A stretch of DNA of 64,000 nucleotides from Rhipidocladum racemiflorum (GCA_036346355.1 CM070575.1:60951915-61015914), one strand, 5' to 3'. Positions 1 to 11,754 are shown, counted from the first letter of the stretch. Numbers and translations: made by a program. The notes: generated by a model not told the origin, from the letters alone.

Positions 1-61
1 CTTTCATACTTGTTATTTTCATATATGTTAAACTTGCTCTTACAAATTCCATTTGCAAATT

Positions 62-3000
62 TGTAGGCCCCCGGATCGGCTATCCGGAATCCTCTGTGTA
101 TTTCTGTACTAGTCCCAGATCAGTAGCTAGTACACACAGTCAAAAGTGATGAATCAACAACCATATCACGAATACAAATAACTAAATAAGAAATAATACC
201 AAATAAAAGCAAAGACCTTATGGTCAAGGTTTACCATTAGGGCCGGGACAGGCTGAACAACTTGAACAACTGCAGCGGAAGACGAAAACGCCAATGCGAC
301 CCATCCAAATGCCCACAGGCAATCGAGTGGAGAACGCACCCTAGTCGTTGGAAATCTTGAACAGCTTCTTTCACTTCTGAGATAGGATTAGAGTGTAGCA
401 CGTGAGTACATAAAGTACTCAGCAAGTCTGGGAAATATGCACGATGTAGGCTATCCAAAGATGGCTTAATATGGTTCTTTTGCATAAAGCCAAGTTTCAT
501 CAAATCATACTTGTTAATAATTTTCACAAAGCATATTTGAGCAATTCTTTTTAATTATTGAATTATGTAATAATGTAGTGAAGGTTCTAACCACCACTCA
601 CTAATATACAGGCTCTATCCGCCACATCTCAACAAGACCAGGGTTCAATCCATTCACATGGCTCTATCTGCCACGATTCTCAAAATCAGGTTCCTTCCAC
701 CTACCTGGCTTTAGCCGCCAGAAGCACACCCGAGAGTTCTAACCGCTCGCGGATCCCAAAACAAACCATTGTTTAGTTCAAACCAAAAACCAAAGTCTAC
801 CAAGATGAAAGCATTCAAAGAAGCTTTGCCTTTGACCGTAGGCACGGCTATTCGAATAGTTTTAACTCTGCAGAGTGTGTACAACTTTACCCACAAGACA
901 TGATATTCCCTTAATGCCAAGCTATTAGCACACTTCCTTAGGTGTGCCGGCAGGGATATCATGACAAGGTTGTTACAATGCATACGCCTAACCCGACCCA
1001 CGCGCTAAGGTTTCACCGCTGTTAGGGTTATGTCCACCCAGTACAGAAGCCCCCTCTTGCGCCGTGTGAGTAAAACAACAACAACAACAACAACAACAAT
1101 GCCTCTTTCCGGCTCTCACACAACCACCGAGTGGTGAGTCTAAGTCAGGTTTCTACAAATTAGTTAGCCAAGTGGTGCCCACTTTGACATGTGGTTGTAC
1201 GGTAATGCTTAGAATGGAGACAGTCATAAGCGTCGGTCCTTAATTGACTTGGGGCGGTACTTGCACAAAAGAACCAAGGCTTGGTCCGCTTCCACCCGAC
1301 ATTCCATGCCGCCCAAGTCGAAATCATTTTTCCTTTTATTTTTATTTTGCAAACCAACGGCAATACTCCTTGCCTATAACTTTCAACACCAGGCTTTCAA
1401 AAGATAATTGAAATTCCCACCCATAGGTGTACATTGACCGAAAAGTAGTCTAAGCATTTCTCTGACTATTCTATTCCACCAATAGTTTATTTTTATAAAA
1501 TACAAATACCCGGTTTGATTACAATCCTTATAATCAATCACAGATTCTCCAATAATACCTCTATTGCCATAACTCTACAATTATAAGAATAATCCAATTC
1601 GATATAGTATCCACCAAGTAGGAAGTACATCATGGTACTATTATAACTTCAAAATCTTATGGAACTACAATCATATTTGTATAGGAAATCTTTCCCTTGA
1701 ACTCGAACTTGTATTATTGATTTATCCACCAATCATACGGCGATCAATCTTATCATCCACTAAGAATATTTCACAAGGTCATCTACTAAACCACCAAGAA
1801 TACTTCACGATATCACACCTCTAAACATCTAGAATACAATCCACCGATATTACTTCATAATGGCATATGACTAATCCTTCACATCATCACCTCTAGATCA
1901 TCAACTTTAATCCATCAAGAATACGGAATATTATCATTGACTAAACCCCCAATTATTCTGGATCATTCACTATTCTCCATAAATGATTAGTACATATCTA
2001 TATCTTCATAACCATCTATTTCATAATCAATCATAAGAATAAACCCCAACAAACACTAATAATCCAACCAACTCGATTCTCACCTCCTACTAGTTTATCA
2101 ACCCAAGAATCCAAGTCGACATATTATTTACTTGCAATGATCCGTTCAATCCACCCCGAATACTTTACAATCCCATACATCTTCCAAAATCTCCCACGAC
2201 TATATTGTTTAAATTGAGAACTACTCTCACTGTCCATCTCCTTAGTATTTCAACGATCACCATTCAAAGATCAATTTCATATTATCAACCCCCACATTAT
2301 CACTACTATTCACCCACCTCCAATTACATTCCATACTATGGGTTCTATTCAAACTATCCTCCAAATAGTCATTTTCTTAATCAAAGGGTATTTTATTAAA
2401 AACATTTATTATGGTGGATCACTGTTCTAGGGCGACAAAGGGTTACAGATAGCAATTTCAAGGAGGTATAAACAACAGGTATAACTAACAACCTAACGTT
2501 TGACATCATCATTTTATATAAATAGCAATGCAATTGTTAAAACAGGGTAAAACAGTGATAAAACATGGGATCAATATGCGTCAAGGAGACTTGCCTCGGT
2601 CACAGCAAGAATGTTGCACTCTTTGAAGTCCGGCGGCGGGATCGGCGGACTCGGCGGAATCGTTGACTACGCGCAAAACGAGGCAACAAATAAATAAAAG
2701 AAAATAAATAAAATCTAAAAATTATAAAAGTAGTACTAGCAGGTAGATCTTGATTTTAGATGAATTTAGAAATTTGAATGGAGTCAATCGGAGTTCAAAC
2801 GCAAAAGTTATAAGCGTTCGAAGTTGGAAAATGATGGAAAATCAAGAAAAAGAGAAAAGTTACTATTTGCTACAGTCACTCGCGATTTTTGTTGTTCCAG
2901 AACAGAACCAAACTACAGAGAGCACTCCAAAATCCAAAAACTTGGATTTTCCCCCCATTTTTGCACGGATTTGGATCAAACAAAAGCCTAGAACCTCTAG

Positions 3001-4133
3001 ATAACATCCTTAGGGACTCATAGGAGGAAGGAATTGGATTGATTCTCACCGGAGACGATGAATTTCGCGATGAACGACGGTTCGGCCAAAGCAACAAAAA
3101 TCCGAAATTCGTCGCCAATCCTTGAGGGATCCTAAAATTGATTGTTGGGTTAGACTCTAGACTCAATCACGGTCACAAGGAACCAATTGGAGTTGAGAAA
3201 AACCCACCGGAATGGATGCTAGGAGGATGAACTTGAAGAACACCTAAAAGCAGCGACCGGCGTTGGTTTTCTTGATCTAGCGGGCAAATGAGTTGGAGAG
3301 GCTAAAGGAGATGCATACCACCGGGACGAGGGTTCTTATAGGGAGAGGATGGAGGTGGTGGTGCGGCGTTTGGACAAGAAACGGACGAGTTAATGGCAAG
3401 TGAGTGGATTTCAGTTTTTCTTGAATGAGGCCGTTTCCGGCGAGATTGATGGCTCACCGAGGTGGGGAATGGCAAGAGCTCGCCGTTGCGGATCCAACGG
3501 AACCGACGGTTCGCGTTTTGGAGTTGAAATGGGGAAGTTAGGAGCACATGAGTGCAAGCCCTAGCCATTGGAGAGAGCTCCACCTTCTCTGTTCTTGACA
3601 GCCCAAGGTTGAAGACAACACTATTCACGCCACGTGGCAACGTGTGATTGGCCCAAAGTTACGTAAATGAACCGCCCTAGAGAAAAATTAGGAAAATGGT
3701 CTAAAAATTCCGGAAAAATTCCTAGAGCCATTTTAGAATATTTGGGACCCAATAAAAATTGGTTTGGTTGAATTTGGATGATTTTTGTGGAATTAAATAA
3801 TCGGGCGCGGATCGCAGGCATTAAACAAAAGCCGCGCGAGATAAAATAGGAACGGAGGTCCAAAAATTCGGGGAATGATTCCTAAAATAATTTTGGAATA
3901 TTTGGAACATTTTAGAAGTGGTTTGGAGATTTTTGGAGCATTTTTGGACTCGGATGAATTTTCGGGTACCGGCGGGAACTGGAAAATCCGATTTTTCGAC
4001 TGGAAGGGAATTAAATCCCGATTTTGGATAGGAATGGATGCCAGGTTAATATAAACACCAACGAAACTCAAATTTTTAATTTACTTTATTTAAATTAGGT
4101 TTTTCTCCAGAAAGCGAAAACTAGGGTGTTACA
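62..4133 (-). mobile_element. Solo LTR of a Ty3/gypsy-type element
   Basis: On the plus strand the block begins TGTAGGCCCCCGGATC and ends CTAGGGTGTTACA, so it is an LTR (TG...CA) lying in minus orientation. The 5-bp direct repeat AAATT lies immediately outside both ends (57-61 and 4134-4138), which is the integrase footprint of one insertion. No gag or pol lies between the ends. The 4.07-kb length and the TGTAACACCC start match the long LTRs elsewhere in the window (32309, 52828, 62203), and internal stretches such as the paired GAGTAC...GTACTC near 405-425 recur in all of them. The sequence inside is non-coding; short ORFs in it share nothing with known proteins. A solo LTR forms when the two LTRs of an element recombine and the interior is lost. 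Confidence 0.88.
1074..1100. repeat. (ACA)n microsatellite
   Basis: About nine perfect ACA/CAA trinucleotides lie inside the solo LTR at 62-4133. This is simple-sequence DNA with no coding implication. Confidence 0.9.
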
Positions 4134-4530
4134 AAATTACTACTTGATATTCATGTTCAGCTTTGCTTTATGCAAATAACCTTAGTAGCCTACATTTATT
4201 ATATATTTGTGATACACTACAAGTCTTATCGAGTACAAATGTACTCAACCTTACTTGTTGACATTTATTAAGAGGATAAGGAAGAAGATCGTCGCTTGGT
4301 AACCTTTGCTTCCAGCAAGGATGGCTCACGGCCGCACTCAGACCTTTCTTGTGGGTTAGTTTTCAATTGTTGGTTTGTAAATTTAAAATTTTGGGCCAAT
4401 GGTCTACAATGCTCTTTTAATTTCAATTAATAGGCCATATTTACCTATCTAACGTTCTTCCGCTGTCATAAGCAGGTGATATACTATTCCTGTCCAAAAC
4501 CGAATTCTGGAGCCGTTTTTGGGTGTGACA
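4134..4530 (+). mobile_element. Remnant of an older LTR that hosts the first solo LTR
   Basis: Bases 1-61 and 4134-4530 become contiguous when the solo LTR is taken out. The tail resembles the 3' part of the plus-strand gypsy LTRs (for example GAGTACAAATGTACTCAACC near 4234 against the matching part near 35610). It stops at GGGTGTGACA (4521-4530), an LTR-like terminus. The start lies outside the window, so length and family are unknown. Confidence 0.4.
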
Positions 4531-4899
4531 ATATATACTTGACCATATATGGTATTGTATCCAAAACCGAATTCTTGACCATATATGGTACTGTACCTAT
4601 AATTTATACCACTTGCTACGGTAATAGCCTTGCATATAGTTATAATATAGTTACAATCCATGTAAAACTTTTTGAGTGCTCTACGTACTCACTCTTGCAT
4701 CAATAAATCGATCAGTTGGAAAAAAAGAGTCAACACTAGCTCCGAATGAGGAGTATCAGAAGGAAGCAGGTTATTATGTTTTGAGCTTTGTCGATTGCCT
4801 ATGTTAGGTCGATGGATTATCTGCTTAAGTTTATGATCCGATGCGGTATATTTAGTGAATAAAACCCATGCGACGCCTAATAAATGTAAAGTCAACCAT
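4531..4899. other. Non-coding stretch, LTR-tail-like, with a short local duplication
   Basis: No gene is seen. The motif TTGACCATATATGGTA occurs twice (about 4540 and 4575), and CCAAAACCGAATTC, which also closes the preceding LTR remnant, is repeated between them. The part near 4680-4800 again resembles the end region of the gypsy LTRs (GAGTGCTCTACGTACTCACTC), so this is probably old LTR sequence. Confidence 0.4.
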
Positions 4900-5617
4900 A
4901 AGGTTATCACACCATCTATTTATTTATCAACTCCAGACATTTATTATTATTCCACTGTGTATGGAGTTGATATTACATCTATGTTACTACTATATGCACT
5001 ACTGTAATCCTAGACTAGTTCAGTATATACACAAATGGTTTGAATTTGCATATTCGGATTCCGACGTACACACAAAACGCTTGGGGTATTGGGACCCTAG
5101 GCTCATTCCCTGTCATAAGTTAGTTCATCATCACTTCGGTATCACCCTAGCTAGGCTCATTCCCTGACATAAGTTAGTTCAGCATCACTTCGGTATCTTC
5201 GAGGAATATATGACAATTTATAGAACCACTGTTTCAGATGTAACCACTGTAATGTACCACTAGTTATTGTCGATAATGCTCAATCTGTCTCTCACAAACG
5301 ATGGTTCTTGCCGTGGAAGTTCTTGCATTGAACTGAAGATTTTAAGGGGCTAACTCCTGGTGGATCGAGGCGACGATGGAGCCTTTCGGTGGGGATGATT
5401 AGGAGGCAACGATGGGTCGGACAGTGCTTCTGCCCTACGTCCACCACAGCTACCTGGTGGAGGAGACGGGGAGCAACATGACAAGTGCGTGGGGGTGGGG
5501 ATGGGGATGGGATGGGGTGCCGTAAGTTAGGATCGGCATCTATGGAACTATCAACGTCTAGCAAAAACGATCAGAACAAAGAATGACGAATCAAAACAAG
5601 GCGAACGAGAACCAATC
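4900..5617 (+). repeat. Direct repeat copy A (~0.72 kb)
   Basis: This segment, from AAGGTTATCACACC to GAGAACCAATC, is repeated at 7472-8803 (copy B). The alignment ends sharply at both sides. Copy A lacks the Helitron and the hAT MITE present in copy B, so it preserves both empty sites. It has its own ~54-bp tandem duplication (about 5097-5197, CTAGGCTCATTCCCTG repeated) and lacks about 40 bp found in B near 8435-8470. Its first ~170 bp look like the 3' end of a gypsy LTR (ATATTCGGATTCCGACG near 5050-5066); the rest is of unknown origin. No convincing coding sequence is present. Confidence 0.85.
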
Positions 5618-7471
5618 ACAAGAATAACTCAAATCCGAAAAGTTAAAGTTAAATGAGAACGAAAATATCTGGAATCAACAGCTCACGCCGGCAGTACCGG
5701 CACACAATGCCCGGTATTACCGCTAGTTCGGCAGTAGCGACCTTCACCGGCGGTAGTGCCGACGGCCGATGACCAAAATGGTTGCTCTCTAGAAAAAAGG
5801 TACCGGAGTGTTACCCACGGTACTGCCGCTCTGGCGGCAGTACCGGCCCCAAACACCGGTAGTGCCAGCCTCCAAAGGCCACATATAGCACACTCTGAAA
5901 AATAGCTACCGACGTTGTAACCCCGGTAGTGCCGCTCGAGCGGCAGTACCGGCCTACAATGACGGTAGTGCTGGGTTTCTAGAGGCCAATTGCAGCGCTC
6001 TCTGGAAAATAACTACCGGCGTTATAACCACGGTAGTACCGCTCAAGTTGCAGTACTGGCTTTATAACGTCGGTAGTGCCGATCTGCAGAAAGTTCAGGA
6101 TTTTTCGAAATTGGGTTTTTCATGCAATCGAGATCGAAACTCCGAGACGGTCACGTGACTAGGTTCCTAGCGATGCTAGGGACCCATCCACGTCGGTCAC
6201 GATGAGTTTCGAGCTCGTTTGCTTGAATTTACCCTTTTGTCCTTACGAAAGTACGAAAATAACGGAAAATCGGATTTCGACTCGAGAGGAGTCCAAACTC
6301 GATTTTCTTCACGGCAAAAGAACCTCTACGGCACTAAGGTCTTATCTACGCTATCTAATCGAGGTTTTGATCTTAGTGAAACTAGTTTCCACCTTTTTCG
6401 ATCCCGAAAATCCTAATTAACTCCAAACTTCGATTTCCGACTCGAATCGAGTTCAAACTCGATTCTTTTCGCGAGAGTCGAACTTGGGCAACATCGGATA
6501 TAATCGAACGTCATTTTCTTGACTCTTGAAGTTAGGGTTTCAAAGGAGAACTCCAAGAACTCGAGAAAATGATTTTTTGGCGATTAAATCCATCAAGATG
6601 GCAATTAGGGTTTTCGGATCGAATCGATCGAGCCGACTAATTCCTACGAGACTAACCTAGGTCTTGCAACTTAGTTAAACGATAATCTACCACTAGAACT
6701 AGTTTTTCTAGAGATAAATCAAAAGGATGAAAAAGAAGAAAAGAGGAGGAGCTAGGGTTTTGATCCAAACCTAATGGAATGAGCTCCAACTTTGAATTCA
6801 CCACTTGAGGAGCTTCTTGAGGGCTTGGTGAAGCTTGCTAGGGGCTTGACCTTGCTTCTCCTTGCTCCAAATGATCTCCAATCGGTCGGGAACGAAGGCG
6901 GCTGGGCGAGCTCCAGGTGCAAGGGAGGAGAAGGAAGAGGAGAGCTTGAGGGAGGAGGTAAGGGAGTGAATGGCGAGAGAGGGTGGCTAGGGGAGGCCCT
7001 CCCCTGGCTTAGGGGTGGCGGCCACACGTCGTGGGAGCAGTGGAGAGAGGACGGGCGGCGACGTGCACACGACGTGTGCGTCACCCGCACTGAAAAAGCG
7101 CAATCCTGCAGTACCACCTGGAATGGCCGGTACTGCCGCTCGCCCGCGGTACTACCGCTCCAGGGCTGAAAATTCTTGAACTTTGCGGCTTTGCTCCGGC
7201 GATTGATCAATCGACTTGGGGTCTTTTGGAATAGGTTCGGGGGAATCCTAATGAAGGTTTTGGGGATGAAGGTTTTTAATTCTAACTTTATCGATTTAGG
7301 GTTTTGACCAAAATCAAGACTTAGAGCCTTAAACAAGAAAATTGATTGATCGAAACGACAAAAGAAATTCAAAAACGAATAACTCCAAATTAAGAATCGA
7401 AAACAAATCGGAGCACTAATTAACACTTCATTAGCTTGATCAAGCTTAATTACAAAACCCGGCATGTTACA
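5618..7471 (-). mobile_element. LTR-like block between direct repeats A and B
   Basis: The block ends GGCATGTTACA on the plus strand, the usual end of a minus-oriented LTR starting TGTAACATGCC. Its left edge (ACAAGAATAACTC) is not a canonical TG terminus, so the element is either truncated or inserted unusually. It holds an array of CCGGTAGTGCCG-like decamers. Long ORFs on both strands at 6752-7465 overlap each other in GC-rich sequence and match no protein I recognise, so I do not call them genes. Confidence 0.5.
5681..6078. repeat. Dispersed array of GGTAGTGCCG/CGGCAGTACCG motifs
   Basis: About 15-20 variants of the decamers CGGCAGTACCG and CGGTAGTGCCG occur in both orientations with irregular spacing. 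A few more lie at 7105-7165, and a related cluster sits at 37525-37600. Because both orientations alternate, the transcript could fold into many short hairpins. The motif appears to belong to the surrounding LTR family. Confidence 0.7.
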
Positions 7472-7564
7472 AAGGTTATCACACCATCTATTTATTTATC
7501 AACTCTAGACATGTATTATTATTCCACTGTGTATGGAGTTGATATTACATCTATGTTACTACTA

Positions 7565-7813
7565 CTAGTTATATGCCCATGCGTTGCTACGAAAAACAAA
7601 ATTGATAACGAAAAATAAAGATTAAAAAATAAAAAAAAATACTATTTCATTGACAAACATCTATCTTTAACGCTTCGTTTCTTGCAAAAGCTGGCTAATT
7701 AAAGCAACGCTTCGTTTCTTGCGTAGGGCAATTAAGCAGGGCAATTGAGTAGGGCAATTAAGCAGGGCAATTAATGTGACGTGGGAAGAAACTCTCACTT
7801 TATATAGTAGAGA
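7565..7813 (-). mobile_element. Small non-autonomous Helitron
   Basis: On the minus strand the element starts TCTCTACTATATAAAG and ends GCATATAACTAG, the TC...CTAG termini of Helitrons. It sits between A and T with no target duplication. Copy A (near 4988-4992) shows the uninterrupted site TACTACTATATGCAC, so the boundaries are exact to the base. Inside is a short tandem of GGGCAATTAAGCA-like units near 7726-7773. A second family member lies at 10516-10777. There is no coding capacity, so it would have moved using an autonomous Helitron's Rep/helicase. Confidence 0.85.
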
Positions 7814-7914
7814 TATGCACTACCGTAATTCTAGACTAGTTCGATGTACACAAATGGTTTGAATTTGCATATTCGGATTCCGACGTACACACAAAACGCT
7901 TGGGGTATTGGGAC

Positions 7915-8290
7915 CAGGGTTCACCTTTTCGTTCTGGCGATTTTCGAATTAACAGTGAAATTTGATAATCGCTAAAATTGAGCCGAAAATCGCAAAAATC
8001 GCATAAATTTAAAAACCAGATTTTTTGAAAAAAATTCAAAAATCGTGAAAAATCAACGATTATCGGTGGAAAATCGACAGCCATGTTGAATTTTTTGTGC
8101 GGTCGACTTTTTGTAGCGATTTTCGACGATTTTTGACAAAAATCGACCGATTTCCACCGATTTTCGACCGTTTTTTGACACGTAAATTTTTTTGATTTTT
8201 TGAATTTTTTTTTGAATCGGACCGATTTTTGATGTCGAACCCTAGTGATACAGTCGATTTCGACGATTTTTGACGATTTTTGAATCCCTG
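7915..8290. mobile_element. hAT-like MITE
   Basis: The terminal inverted repeats CAGGGTTCA and TGAATCCCTG are flanked by a perfect 8-bp duplication ATTGGGAC (7907-7914 and 8291-8298). Copy A keeps the single uninterrupted ATTGGGAC followed by CCTAGG. CAGGG termini with an 8-bp duplication are the hallmark of hAT elements. The 376-bp interior is rich in AAAATCG/CGATTTT runs and encodes nothing convincing. Confidence 0.85.
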
Positions 8291-8803
8291 ATTGGGACCC
8301 TAGGCTCATTCCCTGTCATAAGTTAGTTCAGCATCACTTCGTTATCTTCGATGAATATATGACAATTTATAGAACCACTGTTTCAGATGCAACCACTGTA
8401 ATGTACCACTAGTTATTGTAGATAATGCTCAATCGTCATCCAATTGATAAAGCCATACCGTCCTGTGTCTCTGTCTCTCACAAACGATGGTTCTTGCCGC
8501 GGAAGTTCTTGCAGTGAACTGAAGATTTTAAGGGTCTGACTCCTGGTGGAGGCGACGATGGAGCCTTTCGCTGGGGATGATTAGGAGGCAACGATGGGTG
8601 GGACAGTGCTTCTGCCCTACGTCCACCACCGCTACCTGGTGGAGGAGACGGGGAGCAACACGACAAGTGCGTGGGGCCGGTGGGGATGGGGGAGGGGATG
8701 GGGTGCCGTAAGTCAGGATCGGCATCTAGGGAACTATCAGCGTCCGGCGAAAACGATAAGAACAAAGAATGACGAATCAAAACAAAGCGAATGAGAACCA
8801 ATC

Positions 8804-9141
8804 CCATATAATTCTATATTATTTATTTTATATAGAATTAAAATAAATAAGTCAGAGATCTTGTAACAATGTATTTATATTTATTTTTTATGTAGTACAG
8901 TTGATTGTTTAATACTTGTATTCGTGTTGAATATTTAGTTATAATATGGCTATCTCTCTCAAAATAATAGAAAAAAATGATAGACGGTTTATCACTAGAT
9001 GTCTTATATAATTCTATATTGATTGTTGACAAGTTAAACCGAGGATTTTAATTTAGTTTAATGATTTCTTAGCAGTTTACATGTGGTTTTAAGAAAAACT
9101 CAAATATACTTTCTGAATACATGTCATGATTTTATGGATAG
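8804..9141. other. AT-rich intergenic stretch, no feature seen
   Basis: TATAATTCTATATT is repeated at about 8808 and 9006. No ORF, terminal repeat or known motif is supported here. Confidence 0.5.
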
Positions 9142-9734
9142 TGCCCTTCTTGCCTCATGCTGCTGATTTTTAGAAAGAAATATTAGTATTGAATACACTT
9201 CAATAAATATTACTACTAAATATACTTCAACAAATATTGCTACTAAATATAATTGAATAGCTCAAAAACATCTCTAAATTTCTTTTTTTCGAATAATATT
9301 CACATTAGAGGTCATAAGGCTATCAATATTAATTATAGAGAAAAATTTTCATAATTTTTTCATAATTTTTTCAAAATTTTTAAATTTTTTGAATTTTAAT
9401 TTGAATTTCAGCAAAATTCAAAATGATTTTCTTTTTTGACTTCGAAAAGTACGAACAAAATTCCCAAAATTTCTCAAAATTTCACAAATTTCGTTCGAAA
9501 AGTGGAATCCTGTTCAGCGTCGAAATGACAAAGCCATAATATTCAGTTGTTCATATAAAATGTTTTGATGTTGAGAATTCCGTCACTGCTAGAACTTTCA
9601 AACTGAGATTTTATTTTATTAAGCATGCGTTCAGGTGAATGGGGAATATTTGCAGATCAAGCTGCAATTTGATCTTCACAAGCTGTGACTGGTTTTGCTG
9701 GCGCCCTTCAAAATTAGATGCATTTGTTTTTTCC

Positions 9735-9972
9735 TGACGAAGCATAAGCTTATTTATGATTTGGAGTGCATTCACTTCATAAATAAGCATAACGCTTATT
9801 TACGATTTATTTTTTCCTGACGAAGCATAGGCTTATTTACGATTTGGAGTGCATTCACTTCATAAATAAGCATAACGCTTATTTACGATTTTTTTTTTCC
9901 TGACGAAGCATAAGCTTATTTACGATTTGGAGTGCATTCACTTCATAAATAAGCATAACGATTATTTACGGT
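9735..9972. repeat. 83-bp tandem repeat, three copies
   Basis: Units start TGACGAAGCATAAGCTTATT at 9735, 9818 and 9901 (period 83). Within each unit the left half (AAGCTTATTTATGATTT) is roughly complementary to the right half (AAATAAGCATAACGCTT), so each could form a hairpin. The corresponding array in unit 2 (11755) has only two copies. Confidence 0.85.
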
Positions 9973-10227
9973 GACCTCACGTGCTGCTCCTGGGATACGC
10001 GCCCTCCAATCAGTCTTGCAAACACATCAGAATTGAGTGGTTTCCCCAATCATAGCTTTAATTCCCACTTAGTACATAGTCCACAGGGGGGAGAATTCTT
10101 TAGTGAAATAACCTTTATGCCAACCTATGCAGTACCTACTTGCATGGTCCATGGGCACTAACATGCATGTCCAAACATCACGTTCATGTATTCTTGAATG
10201 TAACGCTCCGGGTAGCTTTCACTGATA

Positions 10228-10462
10228 CTCCATCTGTCTCACAAAGAGTGCATTTCTAGGTTTTTTAAGACAGATTAGTGTGCAAGGTAAATGACCAATA
10301 TGACCCTCATTACTCTATACACAAGCATGCTGATGCTTCGATTTCCACAGGCACTTAAATGAGCATGCATACACTTACAGCTGGGCCATACAGACTAAAG
10401 ATGCACTCTTTGTGGGACAAATTTTGAACACTAGAAATACACTCTTTGTGGGACAGAGGGAG
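10228..10462. mobile_element. Stowaway-like MITE (Tc1/mariner)
   Basis: Inverted ends CTCCATCTGTCTCACAAAGAG and the complement of CTCTTTGTGGGACAGAGGGAG are flanked by TA (10226-10227 and 10463-10464). Unit 2 has the empty site in CTTTCACTGACATATGCAC near 15399-15417. A 235-bp length, CTCC...GGAG ends and a TA target are typical of grass Stowaway MITEs. It is non-coding. Confidence 0.85.
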
Positions 10463-10515
10463 TATATGCACTAAAATGGGTTACAAAAAAAAGGTTATAC
10501 CCATATATACTGTTA

Positions 10516-10777
10516 CTAGTTACACGCCCGTGCGTTACTACGAAAAACAAAATTGATAACGAAAAATAAAGATTAAAAAATAAAAAAATTATTTTATAAG
10601 ATCAAACATCTATCTTTAACGCTTCGTTTTTTGCGAAAGCTGGCTAATTAAAGCAACGCTTCGTTTTTTGCATAGGGCAATTAAGCAGGACAATTAAGTA
10701 GGGCAATTAAACAGGGCAATTAATGACGTGGGTAGAACTCACCACTGCCACCAACTGCTGCTTTATAATAGTAGAGA
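10516..10777 (-). mobile_element. Small non-autonomous Helitron, second copy
   Basis: This is the same family as 7565-7813. Minus strand: TCTCTACTATTATAAAGC at the 5' end, GGGCGTGTAACTAG at the 3' end, inserted between A and T. Unit 2 preserves the empty site ATATACTGTTATTACAAG near 16889-16906, which fixes the boundaries. It is 262 bp and non-coding, with the same GGGCAATTAA tandem units inside. Confidence 0.85.
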
Positions 10778-11091
10778 TTACAAGAATCTTACTTGACAAA
10801 AGTATTGCATAAAGGTCACCTACGTAGCAAAGATTACCTACGGTAAATAGCACAACGAAGATGCATATGTTTGTGCCACCAATTGACAGCTTTAAAAGTC
10901 GTACTGGAAGATGTCGGCTGCTCAAGTAATTTGGTTACCTTGCAAAGAGGATGTTTTCCTTTTTTTTTTTTAATCTTCTTTGAGGAATCGATGGAGGGGG
11001 AGATCCCCTCCTGAAATTAAATTTGATTCTTCGAACTGAGTTACATGATCACGCAGCCGACTCATTTCCAGGGAGACGGTTGCCAAGTCAG

Positions 11092-11177
11092 GCTACATAT
11101 ATAGGCGGATGCCCTTGCAGAAAAGGGAGAAACAACAACGCCAACAGACAGACAGACAGACGTTTCAAGAGCGCCAG
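11092..11177 (+). promoter_or_regulatory. Candidate core promoter and leader, unit 1 copy
   Basis: GGCTACATATATAGGCGG contains TATATA at 11098-11103. About 30 bp further comes an A/C-rich leader (AACAACAACGCCAACAGACAG) typical of plant 5' UTRs. The same sequence in unit 2 precedes the small ORF at 17353 but has lost the TATA tetranucleotide. In unit 1 no ORF follows, because the duplication junction cuts in nine bases after the leader. This is inferred from sequence form only. Confidence 0.35.
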
Positions 11178-11754
11178 CTTGGAAGATGCCCTTCTTGCCT
11201 CATGTTGCTGATTTTTAGAAGGAAATATTAGTATTAAATACACTTCAACAAATATTGCTACTAATATACTTCAACAAATATTACTACTAAATATAATTGA
11301 ATAGCTCAAAAAGATCTCTAAATTTCTTTTTTTTCGAATAATATTCACATTAGAGGTCATAAGGCTATCAATATTTTAATTATAGAGAAATTTTTTCAAA
11401 ATTTTTAAATTTTTTGAATTTTAATTTGAATTTGAGCAAAATTCAAAACGATTTTCTTTTTCGACTTCGAGAAGTACGAACGAAATTCCCAAAATTTCTC
11501 AAAATTTCGCAAATTTCGTTCGAAAAGTGGAATCCTGTTCAGCGTCGAAATGACAGAGCCATAATATTCAGTTGTTCATATAAAATGTTTTGATGTTGAG
11601 AATTCCGTCACTGCTAGAACTTTCAAACTGAGATTTTTTTTATTAAGCATGCGTTCAGGTGAATGGGGAATATTTGCAGATCAAGCTGTAATTTGATCTT
11701 GGCAAGCTGTGACTGGTTTTGCTGCCCTTCAAAATTAGATGCATTTGTTTTTCC

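Larger units (their letters stand above)
7472..8803 (+). repeat. Direct repeat copy B, carrying two insertions
   Basis: This is the second copy of the segment at 4900-5617, with the same end points (AAGGTTATCACACC to GAGAACCAATC). After the 249-bp Helitron and the 376-bp MITE plus its 8-bp duplication are subtracted, about 0.7 kb remains, matching copy A. Both insertions therefore came after the duplication. Confidence 0.85.
9142..11177 (+). repeat. Tandem duplication, unit 1
   Basis: The unit runs from TGCCCTTCTTGCCTCATG to AAGAGCGCCAG and is repeated in the same order at 11187-17290. After known insertions are removed each unit is about 1.5-1.7 kb. It ends with a promoter-like stretch (TATATA at 11098-11103 and a CAACAACGCCAACAGACAGAC leader). 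Unit 1 alone carries the Stowaway MITE (10228) and the small Helitron (10516), so these arrived after the duplication. Confidence 0.85.

Noticed and set aside
5292..5564. 90-codon minus-strand ORF also present in copy B (8478-8807)
   Set aside because: The frame is kept only partly between the two copies and has no recognisable domain; its repetition is due to the direct repeat, not to coding constraint.
6752..7465. Long ORF (237 codons) on the minus strand with an overlapping plus-strand ORF
   Set aside because: Both lie in GC-rich LTR-like DNA, overlap each other and show only low-complexity composition.
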